Positions 44,995 through 53,611 of a stretch of 64,000 nucleotides of DNA are shown here, in pieces. The position numbers and the translations under genes are program-made. Below the pieces are notes generated by a model. It was not told the origin of the DNA, ran no database searches, and worked only from the letters and a program-made list of their open reading frames with translations. This DNA comes from Pseudobdellovibrionaceae bacterium. Its GTDB lineage: Bacteria; Bdellovibrionota; Bdellovibrionia; Bdellovibrionales; UBA1609. The DNA is taken from positions 62,001-126,000 of the forward strand of contig JABJQG010000014.1 in the NCBI GenBank assembly GCA_018663505.1, given 5' to 3'. Position 1 is the first letter of the stretch. The number at the start of each line of letters is the position of its first letter.

Positions 44995-47287
44995 TGACTT
45001 GTTGATACGCCTGAACTTCCATGGCAGTTAAGATTGTGGTGTTTACAATGTCCTCTACGGTACAAGTTCGTTGTAATACATTGGCCGGTTTTTTTAAGCC
45101 CATTAAAAAAGGTCCTAAAACCTCACCGCCGCCAAGTTGTTGTAAAAGTTTGTATGATATATTCCCCGCATCAAGATTTGGAAATAGTAAGATATTTGCA
45201 CCATTTTTAATCTCACAAAATGGAAATATTCGGCTCACAATATCGGGGTTAATAGCAGTATCGGCCTGCATTTCACCATCTACAATAATATGAGGATGGC
45301 GTTCTTTAATTAAATTTACAGCTGCTTTCATTTTTTTACTTTCTGCAGAACGGCCATTAAAGTTGGAGTAGCTTAAGAGGGCTACTCGAGGTTCCACACC
45401 AAAGTGGTCCGCAACTCTTGCAGAATGAAGAGCAATAGTGGCTAGTTGATCTGCTGTTGGATTTATATTTACAGTGGTGTCAGCAAAGAAATAGAGATTA
45501 TCTTGAACTAAGACAATATTTAGGCCAGATGCTACTTTTCTTTTACCTGTACCAATAATTTGTAGTATTGGCATAATTGCATCCGCATAATTATGTGCAG
45601 CTCCAGTGACTAAGCCGTCAGCTAATCCTTTGTGGACCATCATGGTACTATAGTAAGTGGGACGCGCCATAAGACGTTCAGACTCGGCTCGTAAAATGCC
45701 TTTCCTTTGGCGCATTTGGTAAAAGGTTTCAATGGAATCAGCAAAATTAATGTGATCTGTGGGATGGATGATTTCTACATCAGCCAGGTTATCAAGGTCT
45801 AATTCTTTAATTTTAGCGTTAATTACTTCTGGGTAGCCTAATAGTATTGGAGTGATAATATCTTCTTCTTTTAACATTTGCAGGGCTCTAAGAACTTTAC
45901 TGCTGTGGCCTTCTGGGAAAACAATTATTGGTTTTTTTCTTAAATTGCTTTTTTTACTAAATTTTTGTGTAGTTTTAATTTGGCGAATAATTTTTCTAAC
46001 AAACCCTCTACGATAACCTTGAATATTATCTAAGTAGTTTTCGTACTCTTGAAAATCCTTAATGGGTTTTTGAGCTACCCCAGAATCCATTGCCGCTTTT
46101 GCTACGGCAGGAGCCACTTTTTTTAAAACTCTAAGGTCAAAGGGTTTTGGAATAATATATTCTTCACCAAAATGAAACTGCTGATTAGCATATGCTGCTG
46201 AAACATTCTCTGGCACATCTTCTCGTGCAAGGTCAGCAAGAGCAGTTACTGCTGCAATCTTCATTTCTTCTGTGATTTGCGTGGCGCGAACATCTAAGGC
46301 GCCACGAAAAATAGACGGGAAGCCCAAGACATTATTCACTTGATTTGGATAATCACTACGACCAGTAGCCATGATCACATCATCACGAGTTTTCTTTGCT
46401 AGTGCTGGGTCAATTTCAGGATCTGGGTTTGCCATTGCAAAAACAATGGGTTTTTTTGCCATGGACGTTAACATGGGAGGGGTTAGCACTCCGGCAACGC
46501 TGAGACCAATGAATACATCAGCCTTCTTCAAGGCATCGGCTAAAGTTCTGGCATCTGTTTTTATTGCAAACTCTTCTTTGTAAGGGTTCATGCCTTCTTT
46601 GCGTCCCACATAAATGGCACCCTTGGAATCACACATGATTAAGTTTTTAGGATTAACGCCCATTTTAATAACCAATTTTGCACAGGCCATAGCCGCGGCA
46701 CCAGCTCCATTGAATACAACCTTAATCTTTTTAAGATTTTTCTTTGAGATAAAGCAAGCATTTACCAGAGCAGCTGCGGTGATAATTGCAGTTCCATGTT
46801 GATCATCATGGAATACGGGAATTTTTAACAAGCTTTTTAATTTCTCCTCAATGATAAAACAATCAGGGGCTTTTATATCCTCCAAATTGATCCCACCAAA
46901 TGTGGGTTCAAGGGCTTGTACTGCGGCAATGAACTCCTCTGTGGATTTTGTATTTAGCTCTAAATCAAACACATCTATTCCAGCAAATTGTTTAAACAAA
47001 ACACCCTTACCCTCCATAACAGGTTTACTGGCTTCAGGACCGATATCTCCTAAACCTAATACCGCAGTACCATTGGTGATCACTGCCACTAAATTTCCTT
47101 TAGAGGTGTATTCGTAAACTTTCTCAGGAGACTTTGCAATTTCTAAGCAGGGTGCTGCCACACCAGGAGAGTAAGCCAGAGAAAGTGCGTGTTCGGAGGA
47201 ACATTCTTTGTGTGAAACCACAGATATTTTTCCTGGTTTTCCTTCACGATGATACTCAAGAGCTTCTTTGTCAAAATTTTTAGTCAT
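44987..47287 (-). CDS. maeB: NADP-dependent malic enzyme fused to PTA-like domain
   Basis: This 766-aa enzyme decarboxylates malate to pyruvate. The malic domains (residues 1 to about 425) carry YSPGVAAPCLEI, GDIGPEASKPVMEGK, the metal site with FHDDQHGTA and NAD-binding FNGAGAAAMAC. The C-terminal 330 residues match a phosphate acetyl/butaryltransferase-like domain (PIIVFPEGHSSKVLRAL, LLFPNLDAGNISYKLLQQLGG), which in MaeB regulates activity through acetyl-CoA rather than catalysis. It is the first gene of maeB-hflX. Confidence 0.95.
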   Translation of the reverse strand: MTKNFDKEALEYHREGKPGKISVVSHKECSSEHALSLAYSPGVAAPCLEIAKSPEKVYEYTSKGNLVAVITNGTAVLGLGDIGPEASKPVMEGKGVLFKQFAGIDVFDLELNTKSTEEFIAAVQALEPTFGGINLEDIKAPDCFIIEEKLKSLLKIPVFHDDQHGTAIITAAALVNACFISKKNLKKIKVVFNGAGAAAMACAKLVIKMGVNPKNLIMCDSKGAIYVGRKEGMNPYKEEFAIKTDARTLADALKKADVFIGLSVAGVLTPPMLTSMAKKPIVFAMANPDPEIDPALAKKTRDDVIMATGRSDYPNQVNNVLGFPSIFRGALDVRATQITEEMKIAAVTALADLAREDVPENVSAAYANQQFHFGEEYIIPKPFDLRVLKKVAPAVAKAAMDSGVAQKPIKDFQEYENYLDNIQGYRRGFVRKIIRQIKTTQKFSKKSNLRKKPIIVFPEGHSSKVLRALQMLKEEDIITPILLGYPEVINAKIKELDLDNLADVEIIHPTDHINFADSIETFYQMRQRKGILRAESERLMARPTYYSTMMVHKGLADGLVTGAAHNYADAIMPILQIIGTGKRKVASGLNIVLVQDNLYFFADTTVNINPTADQLATIALHSARVADHFGVEPRVALLSYSNFNGRSAESKKMKAAVNLIKERHPHIIVDGEMQADTAINPDIVSRIFPFCEIKNGANILLFPNLDAGNISYKLLQQLGGGEVLGPFLMGLKKPANVLQRTCTVEDIVNTTILTAMEVQAYQQVNE

Positions 47288-47508
47288 AATATTTCCTTGA
47301 TGTGGTTATCTTAGCTGAATTATCAGCTTTGGTGCTAGGGGCATAGTTTTATGCAGTTTTATCTTATGAAAGAATATCATGCAAACCATCTATGTATTAT
47401 ATCAAGCCGATGAATGGGCAACAACGGACCATAGGAGGAAACTAGCGAGTTCCACGGACAAAGGTCTTGCAACCCCACATTGAATGCTCAACTATTGTGC
47501 TAACTGTA

Positions 47509-47567
47509 AACAGGTGCCAGCTCACTTATGGGACTCACCGCGTCCCATAAGTGAGCTGGCACCTGTT
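47509..47567. repeat. REP-like palindrome, copy 1 (downstream side)
   Basis: A perfect 26-bp inverted repeat, core CAGGTGCCAGCTCACTTATG with GGGAC, around a 7-base loop TCACCGC. It is the same family as 48429-48485. It lies at the 3' end of the methyltransferase gene. Confidence 0.8.
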
Positions 47568-47584
47568 CTTCTATTTACCTATTG

Positions 47585-48385
47585 TTAAGTTTGAACATGA
47601 TATAGAAACCTATGGAGATCCTTCTTTTTTAGCGATCGAGCAATTATTTTTGTCTCGTTAATTCGGCCCTTGTAAATATCTTTATTTCCTTCTTTTATAA
47701 AATTATCCTTAAGTTCTTCAGCGTATTTAGATGTATTGTTCCAAATACTAATCTCATTCTCTGTATAGTTCCAATGCTTAAAAGTTAAGTCTGCTTTTTT
47801 TAATACTTTACCAAGAGTAGATTCATCAGGAAGGGTTAAGTTGTTAGCATTGTTTTTATCTATTCTTGAGGTGTAAAAAAAAATCATTTGACCATCTTGG
47901 TTGAGAGCAGATAGTAAACGTTGAATGAATGTATGGAAGTCGGCAATAAAATAGAGAGTATCAATCATAATAATGTAGTCATATTTTTCATTAGGCAACG
48001 TGAGGTTATTTAAATCACCTTCAAGAAAAATAACATTATCATTATTTACTGTTCGTTTATTTGCTAATGATATGGCCATAGGGGCGAAGTCAATTCCAGT
48101 TACTTTTGCTCCGGTAACATGGTGAAGATGTTCTGAAATAATACCAGCTCCGCATCCCAAATCTAAGATGCTCTTGTTTTCAGCTGAATGCAATAGCTCT
48201 AAAAGCTTTTCTAATTGTTCCGTATCCAGCATGTTAAATTGACAGAGGTCTGTACCATAGACTTTTTTACAGAATTCACTGTAAGTACTGCTCTCCATAG
48301 AATTTATGAGTCCCTTGTCGAAGCTTCTTTTTCCAAAGAGTTTTAAATACAATTTTAGGAGTGTTTTTTTTATGTTCATAATCAA
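47585..48385 (-). CDS. Class I SAM methyltransferase between two palindromes
   Basis: This 266-aa protein has SAM motif I ILDLGCGAGIISEHL (residues about 72-86), motif II GIDFAPMAISLANKR and DYIIMIDTLYFIADF, typical of small-molecule or lipid methyltransferases of the Methyltransf_25/31 group. A basic N-terminus (IKKTLLKLYLKLFGKRSF) could bind membranes. No substrate can be named. The gene is isolated from its neighbours and bracketed within 20-50 bases by two copies of a palindromic repeat, which may terminate transcription on both sides or record mobility. Confidence 0.78.
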   Translation of the reverse strand: MIMNIKKTLLKLYLKLFGKRSFDKGLINSMESSTYSEFCKKVYGTDLCQFNMLDTEQLEKLLELLHSAENKSILDLGCGAGIISEHLHHVTGAKVTGIDFAPMAISLANKRTVNNDNVIFLEGDLNNLTLPNEKYDYIIMIDTLYFIADFHTFIQRLLSALNQDGQMIFFYTSRIDKNNANNLTLPDESTLGKVLKKADLTFKHWNYTENEISIWNNTSKYAEELKDNFIKEGNKDIYKGRINETKIIARSLKKKDLHRFLYHVQT

Positions 48386-48428
48386 TGACCTATTGGAGGC
48401 TCGTTAGTAAAGAGGGCTCTCCCAACAC

Positions 48429-48485
48429 AGGTGCCAGGCAGCTTACTTATGGAACGCACCGAGTCCCATAAGTAAGCTGGCACCT
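48429..48485. repeat. REP-like palindrome, copy 2 (upstream side)
   Basis: Left arm AGGTGCCAG-GC-AGCTTACTTATGG-A-AC pairs with GTCCCATAAGTAAGCTGG-CACCT, a 23-bp stem with a 4-base bulge and one mismatch. The loop GCACCGA shares CACCG with copy 1. Confidence 0.75.
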
Positions 48486-48591
48486 CTTTCCTTTCCCTCC
48501 GGTTTTTGACTGTGTAGCACAGCTCATCTGAATGGTCAAAATTCAAGCAACAATAACTTTTGTTTTGCTCTAAATCATATAAGGCCAACAT

Positions 48592-48856
48592 ATTTGAAAC
48601 TTGTGAGCACCTTGATTATGGTGTGAACATTTTGTACATTTAATTGAGCGCTCTGCATTAGAGGCTTGTTTGCAGCGAAGTGCTTACAAAACAAGCCATA
48701 AGGTCATTATAATCATGGAAATCAATTGAGAATCAAATATGAGCATTCGCACATGATTTGACTTTTGTTAGGCCGTGACGCAACTTATTGAGTGATTTAT
48801 CTTATCGATTTCAAGTAGTTACTATTTGAAGTGTAGAACAGACTTAAGGAGACTTC
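48592..48856. other. Intergenic region with hairpin before fadI
   Basis: GGCTTGTTT (48663-48671) pairs with AAACAAGCC (48689-48697). The rest is unassigned and presumably carries the fadIJ promoter. CTTAAGGAGACTTC precedes the fadI ATG. Confidence 0.4.
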
Positions 48857-50155
48857 ATGGGAAATCCACGTGATGTAGTTATTGTTGATGGTACGAGAAC
48901 CCCTTTCACAAAAGCGGGCACTTCTCTGGGGGAGGTTCATCCTGCAGATTTAGGCCAAGTGGCTTTAAAAGAATTACTAAATCGCACAGAACTAGATGTA
49001 GATTTAATTGATGAAGTGATTATCGGTAACACGGGAAGCCCATCGGATGCGGTGAATATTTCTCGAGTAGTAGCTTTGAGATCAGGAATTCCACTAAAGA
49101 CTTCGGCTTACACGGTTCATAGAAACTGTGCTTCTGCCTTAGAAAGTATATCTTCAGGTTATGAAAAAATAAAATCAGGGACTATGGATGTGGTCATAGC
49201 AGGAGGGACAGAGAGCATGACTCAAATGCCTCTGCTGCACACTCAACGTTTTCAACAGATATTTAGTGAATTTGCATTTGCTAAAACAATGGGGAAAAGA
49301 CTTTCTGCCCTTAAAAAATTAAAATTGAAAGACTTAAAACCAAGAATTTCTGTGATGGAAGGTTTAACTGACCCATTTGTGGGTGTAAATATGGGGCAAA
49401 CGGCAGAAACTCTGGCTAAGGAGTTTCATTTAACTCGTGAAGCTCAAGATGAGTTTGCAGCTCTAAGTCATAACAAAGCTGTTGCCGCTCAGAAAAACGG
49501 AAACTTAGCTGCAGAAATTACACCTGTGTTTTTACCACCTAATTTTAAAAAAATTGTAGAACAAGATGTGGGCCCTCGTGATGGTCAAACTGCAGAAAAA
49601 TTAGCTAAATTAAAGCCTTATTTTGACCGAAAGTATGGATCTATTACTGTAGGTAACGCATGTCCCTTAACAGATGGCGCGGCCATGGTTTTGTTAATGA
49701 GCCGAGAAAAAGCAGAAAGCTTAGGGTATAAGCCCATGGCTACAATTAGAAGTTATGCTTTTGCGGGACTTGAGCCAGAAAGAATGGGGCTTGGACCAGC
49801 TTATGCTACACCTATTGCCCTTAAACGAGCGGGCTTAGAGTTTAAAGATATGGGTTTGATTGAACTGAATGAAGCTTTTGCCGCCCAGGTTATGGCTTGT
49901 GAAATTGCAATGGCCTCGGATGAATTTTGTAAAACAAAACTTGGATTATCAGGAGCTATGGGAGAAATTGATCCTTCTATTTTAAATGTAAATGGTGGAG
50001 CCATCGCACTAGGTCACCCAGTGGGTGCCACAGGCACAAGATTGGTTTTAACTTTGATGAAAGAAATGCAGAGACGAGAGACCCAGTTTGGTTTAGCCAC
50101 ATTATGTATCGGTGGTGGTCAAGGTGGTGCCATGATTTTAGAAAGAGAGGCGTAA
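48857..50155 (+). CDS. fadI: Acetyl-CoA acyltransferase (thiolase), beta-oxidation beta subunit
   Basis: This 432-aa thiolase cleaves 3-ketoacyl-CoA in the last step of fatty acid beta-oxidation. The nucleophile Cys is in VHRNCASALES (about residue 97). NEAFAAQVM, the active-site His in ALGHPVGATG and the C-terminal CIGGGQGGAM complete the site. A loop insertion (residues about 130-180) and a length near 430 match FadI-type subunits rather than FadA. fadJ starts one base after its stop, so the two form the trifunctional complex. Confidence 0.93.
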   Translation: MGNPRDVVIVDGTRTPFTKAGTSLGEVHPADLGQVALKELLNRTELDVDLIDEVIIGNTGSPSDAVNISRVVALRSGIPLKTSAYTVHRNCASALESISSGYEKIKSGTMDVVIAGGTESMTQMPLLHTQRFQQIFSEFAFAKTMGKRLSALKKLKLKDLKPRISVMEGLTDPFVGVNMGQTAETLAKEFHLTREAQDEFAALSHNKAVAAQKNGNLAAEITPVFLPPNFKKIVEQDVGPRDGQTAEKLAKLKPYFDRKYGSITVGNACPLTDGAAMVLLMSREKAESLGYKPMATIRSYAFAGLEPERMGLGPAYATPIALKRAGLEFKDMGLIELNEAFAAQVMACEIAMASDEFCKTKLGLSGAMGEIDPSILNVNGGAIALGHPVGATGTRLVLTLMKEMQRRETQFGLATLCIGGGQGGAMILEREA

Positions 50156-50156
50156 G

Positions 50157-52298
50157 ATGTCAGATATAAAAGATGCCATTAGGATTGTAGATAAAGGTGA
50201 AATTTGTTTAGTGGAATGGGACCTTCCAGGGGAAAAAGTAAACAAACTTTCTTCACCAGTGATGGAACGCTTAAGAGATGTTGTTGATGAACTTGCTGAA
50301 TCCAGCTACAAAGCCGCAATTTTTGTTTCTAGAAAAGAAAAAATATACATTGCTGGCGCAGACATTGAAGAAATTCAAAAGCTAAATACTAAAGAAGCTT
50401 ATATGAATGCTGTGACTCAGGCTCACGAAATTTTAAATACATTAGAGGATTTACCCATGCTTACCGTGGCCGCTATTAACGGAGCCTGTTTAGGTGGTGG
50501 GTGTGAATTTGCTTTAGCTTGTGATTACCGTTTGGGTTCTGATGATAAATCTACTAAAATTGGATTACCAGAAGTTCAGTTGGGTATTATCCCTGGTTTC
50601 GGAGGATGTATACGTCTACCAAAACTTGTGGGGTTAGCTGCATCTTTAGATATTATTCTCGCAGGAAAATCTGTGAATGCAAAAAAAGCCAAAAAAATTG
50701 GTCTTATCTCCGAGGCTGTACCTAAAGAGCTCCTAGAACAACGGGCCATTGATTTTGTAACAGAAAAAATTGCTAGAGGAGGCAAAAAGCCGTCTAAAAC
50801 TTTTGAAGCAAAAAGTATGATGGATGGTTTTTTAAATTCTTTTATGGGAAGGTCCGTTGTGTTTAAACAGGCTAGAAAAACTGTCTTAAAACAATCTAAG
50901 GGTTTTTACCCAGCTCCTATTAAGGCCATAGAAGTGGTACAAAAAACATATGGCTCTTCTAACAGAGAAAGATGTGTACTTGTGGAAGCAGAAAGCTTTT
51001 GTGATGTGGCACTTACTGATGTGAGCGGTCATCTTGTGAATTTATTTTTTGCTCTTGAAGATGTAAAAAAGCAAACAGGTGTTAAAGATAAAAATATTAA
51101 AGCCAAAAATGTAGATTATATGGCTGTGCTTGGTGCTGGAGTAATGGGTGGTGGTATAGCTTATCAAGGGGCTGCCAAAGGTGTTGATGTTAGAATGAAA
51201 GACATCACCACAGATGCCATAGCCAAAGGACTTAAAGCAGCAAGAGATATTTTAGGTAAAAAACTAAAGCGTCGTCGTATTTCAAAATTTGAACTAGCTA
51301 ATGTTATGAATCGTATTTCAGGAGGAACTGATTATAGTGGTTTTAAACATCAAGATGTTGTGATTGAAGCCATTGTTGAGGATATGAATATTAAAAAAGC
51401 AGTAATCAAAGAAACCGCTGAGCATTGTAAAGCGGATTGTATAATTGCTACAAATACTTCCTCTTTAAGTGTGAATGAAATGGCTAAGGCACATCCTCAT
51501 CCTGAAAACTTTGTGGGTATGCATTTCTTTAACCCTGTGGATAAAATGCCATTAGTAGAGGTAATTCGTGGAGAACATACTTCCGATGAGGCTACGGCAA
51601 CTATTTTTGCTTTATCAAAAAAAATGGGTAAAACCCCAGTTGTAGTGAAAGATGGTCCTGGGTTTTTAGTAAATCGACTATTATTACCATTGCTTTCTGA
51701 GGCCTTATTTTTATTAGAAGAGGGCTGTGACATTGTTAAGGTAGATCGTTTTTACACACATCAGTTTGGTATGCCCATGGGACCTTTTAGACTCATGGAT
51801 GAAGTGGGCTTGGATACATGTATTAAAGTTCTGAAAATTTTTCGAGAATCCTTGGGTGAGCGTATAGAAATATCTAAACTATCCGAAAAACTATCCTCCA
51901 CAGACCGCCTTGGATGTAAAAACAGAAAAGGTTTTTACCTTTATGATGAGCGAGGCAAGCAATTAGAGGTGGATCAAAGTGTTTATGCAGAGTTGGGTTT
52001 ACCAACACCTCAGCATAAGCTCTCATCTAAAGAGTGTGTGGAAAGAGGCATGTTGCAAATGATAAATGAGGCTTCAAGAGCATTGTATGAGGATCGTATC
52101 GTTGAGACACCACAGGAGGTGGACGTGGCCATGATTATGGGAACAGGCTTTCCTCCATTTCGTGGTGGTCTATTAAAGTATGCAGATAATCTAGGTATTG
52201 AATATATTATTCAAGAGTTGGAAGAATACTCAACAAAACTTGGCATCCGTTTTAAACCAGCACAAAGCCTGCTTCAGTTGAAGAGCTTTTATAAATAA
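50157..52298 (+). CDS. fadJ: Multifunctional enoyl-CoA hydratase/3-hydroxyacyl-CoA dehydrogenase
   Basis: This 713-aa protein carries out hydration and dehydrogenation in beta-oxidation. The N-terminal crotonase half (residues 1 to about 290) has IAGADIEEI, GGGCEFALACDYR and GLPEVQLGIIPGFGG. The dehydrogenase half begins with the NAD loop VLGAGVMGGGIAYQGA near 328, and then HFFNPVDKMPLVEV and GPGFLVNRLLLPLLSEAL. Length matches FadJ. It follows fadI by one base and is followed 16 bases later by a TolC-type gene. Confidence 0.95.
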   Translation: MSDIKDAIRIVDKGEICLVEWDLPGEKVNKLSSPVMERLRDVVDELAESSYKAAIFVSRKEKIYIAGADIEEIQKLNTKEAYMNAVTQAHEILNTLEDLPMLTVAAINGACLGGGCEFALACDYRLGSDDKSTKIGLPEVQLGIIPGFGGCIRLPKLVGLAASLDIILAGKSVNAKKAKKIGLISEAVPKELLEQRAIDFVTEKIARGGKKPSKTFEAKSMMDGFLNSFMGRSVVFKQARKTVLKQSKGFYPAPIKAIEVVQKTYGSSNRERCVLVEAESFCDVALTDVSGHLVNLFFALEDVKKQTGVKDKNIKAKNVDYMAVLGAGVMGGGIAYQGAAKGVDVRMKDITTDAIAKGLKAARDILGKKLKRRRISKFELANVMNRISGGTDYSGFKHQDVVIEAIVEDMNIKKAVIKETAEHCKADCIIATNTSSLSVNEMAKAHPHPENFVGMHFFNPVDKMPLVEVIRGEHTSDEATATIFALSKKMGKTPVVVKDGPGFLVNRLLLPLLSEALFLLEEGCDIVKVDRFYTHQFGMPMGPFRLMDEVGLDTCIKVLKIFRESLGERIEISKLSEKLSSTDRLGCKNRKGFYLYDERGKQLEVDQSVYAELGLPTPQHKLSSKECVERGMLQMINEASRALYEDRIVETPQEVDVAMIMGTGFPPFRGGLLKYADNLGIEYIIQELEEYSTKLGIRFKPAQSLLQLKSFYK

Positions 52299-52314
52299 GA
52301 AAAGGAAATAATTG

Positions 52315-53610
52315 ATGAAATTACCTTTAATTTTTTTATCACTCATTTTTTTCACTTCAACCTTCGCATCAGTTAATACTCTGAAGGGACTTGTTCATCA
52401 AATTGTTCAAGAGGACTTAACTGTTAAGCAAACAAAGGCTCAGTGGGAAAGTGTTCAAAGTCAGCTCAAAGCAGGTTACTCTACAGCAATGCCAGATGTT
52501 AATTTGGTTGGCCAAGTGGTCAATCAAAAAATGCCTCAAGCTATGGGGGGAGCTATTTTTCCCGAAAAAACCTACAGCCTTGGTGTGGCAGTATCTCAAC
52601 CTATTTACTTGGGAGGGAGAGTTTGGAATAGTATTAAGCTGAGAGAGGTAAGGTCTAAACAAGCCCGGTTAGTTTTTGAGAACCAAAAGCAATTAGCAAT
52701 AATTGGAACTCTTGCAGAGGTCATTCAGTTGAATGCTCTTCAAGATAAAAAGAAATATGTGCTTCAATCTAAGGATATTCAAAAGAAATTATTGGATATT
52801 ACAATTAAGAAGCGTAAACGAGGCAATGCTAAATCATTTGAGCTGGATCAGTCCTATGCAGAATTCTATTCTTATGGACCGCGTTTAAATATGTTGGATA
52901 ATCAGATTTTAGAAATGACAGAAAAGGTTAAAAGTAAGCTCAACCTCACTGTGGATCAAATTGATTTACCCGCACTAAATAAAGACATTTTTATGGTCAT
53001 GGAAAATTTTAAGGTTTCTAGTTTGAGCTCTGGGCAGCTAGTTAAGAAAGCTTATGCTAAGAGAAAAGATTATTTGGCACAGCTAGAAGGACTGAGTCTT
53101 CATAAGGTTCAAAAGAAAATCAACAGAGGGTCGCATTTACCCACATTTAATTTATCAGGATCTTGGGGGTACTATGCCAAGACATCAAGTGGAATTTTTG
53201 ATAAAGATTTTAAAAACGAAAAATATTCATTAGATTTTAAAATTCCTTTGTTTTCGGGATTATCCTCTCTACATGAGCGTCGAGCTGATGAAAAGAATAT
53301 ATACTCACAAAACAAAAAGATTGAATTACTGAAAAAGAATATAAAAGTAGAACTGGTGAAAAGTCATGATGCTTATGCAAAAGCTAAAGACACTTTTAAG
53401 CAATCTCAGCTTTGGAAAGACAGTGCTTATAGGGCCTTAATTTCTGGAGAGAAGAATTATAAATCAGGGTTTATACAACAAGTACAGTTGGTACAGTTAC
53501 AGTTGGGATTTGAAAGGGCTTCGTCATCATTTGTCGATGCACGATTAAGGGTAATATCAACATATGTGAACTTAGCATATCAAATGGGTGAAGACCTAGA
53601 GAGGCTTTAA
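52315..53610 (+). CDS. TolC-family outer-membrane protein
   Basis: This 431-aa OEP-family protein has a signal peptide (LIFLSLIFFTSTFA). The start at 52315 follows AAAAGGAAAT; a TTG three bases earlier is less likely. Two related halves carry the long amphipathic helices (VEAQ-like QTKAQWESVQSQLKAG; GEKNYKSGFIQQVQLVQLQL at the C-terminus). No inner-membrane partner is adjacent; it sits between fadJ and resB. It may serve a secretion or efflux system encoded elsewhere. Confidence 0.82.
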   Translation: MKLPLIFLSLIFFTSTFASVNTLKGLVHQIVQEDLTVKQTKAQWESVQSQLKAGYSTAMPDVNLVGQVVNQKMPQAMGGAIFPEKTYSLGVAVSQPIYLGGRVWNSIKLREVRSKQARLVFENQKQLAIIGTLAEVIQLNALQDKKKYVLQSKDIQKKLLDITIKKRKRGNAKSFELDQSYAEFYSYGPRLNMLDNQILEMTEKVKSKLNLTVDQIDLPALNKDIFMVMENFKVSSLSSGQLVKKAYAKRKDYLAQLEGLSLHKVQKKINRGSHLPTFNLSGSWGYYAKTSSGIFDKDFKNEKYSLDFKIPLFSGLSSLHERRADEKNIYSQNKKIELLKKNIKVELVKSHDAYAKAKDTFKQSQLWKDSAYRALISGEKNYKSGFIQQVQLVQLQLGFERASSSFVDARLRVISTYVNLAYQMGEDLERL

Positions 53611-53611
53611 A

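Noticed and set aside
48382-48591. Minus-strand 69-codon ORF overlapping the methyltransferase start
   Set aside because: Its second half is a translation of the palindromic repeat 48429-48485 and there is no ribosome site, so a gene is unlikely.
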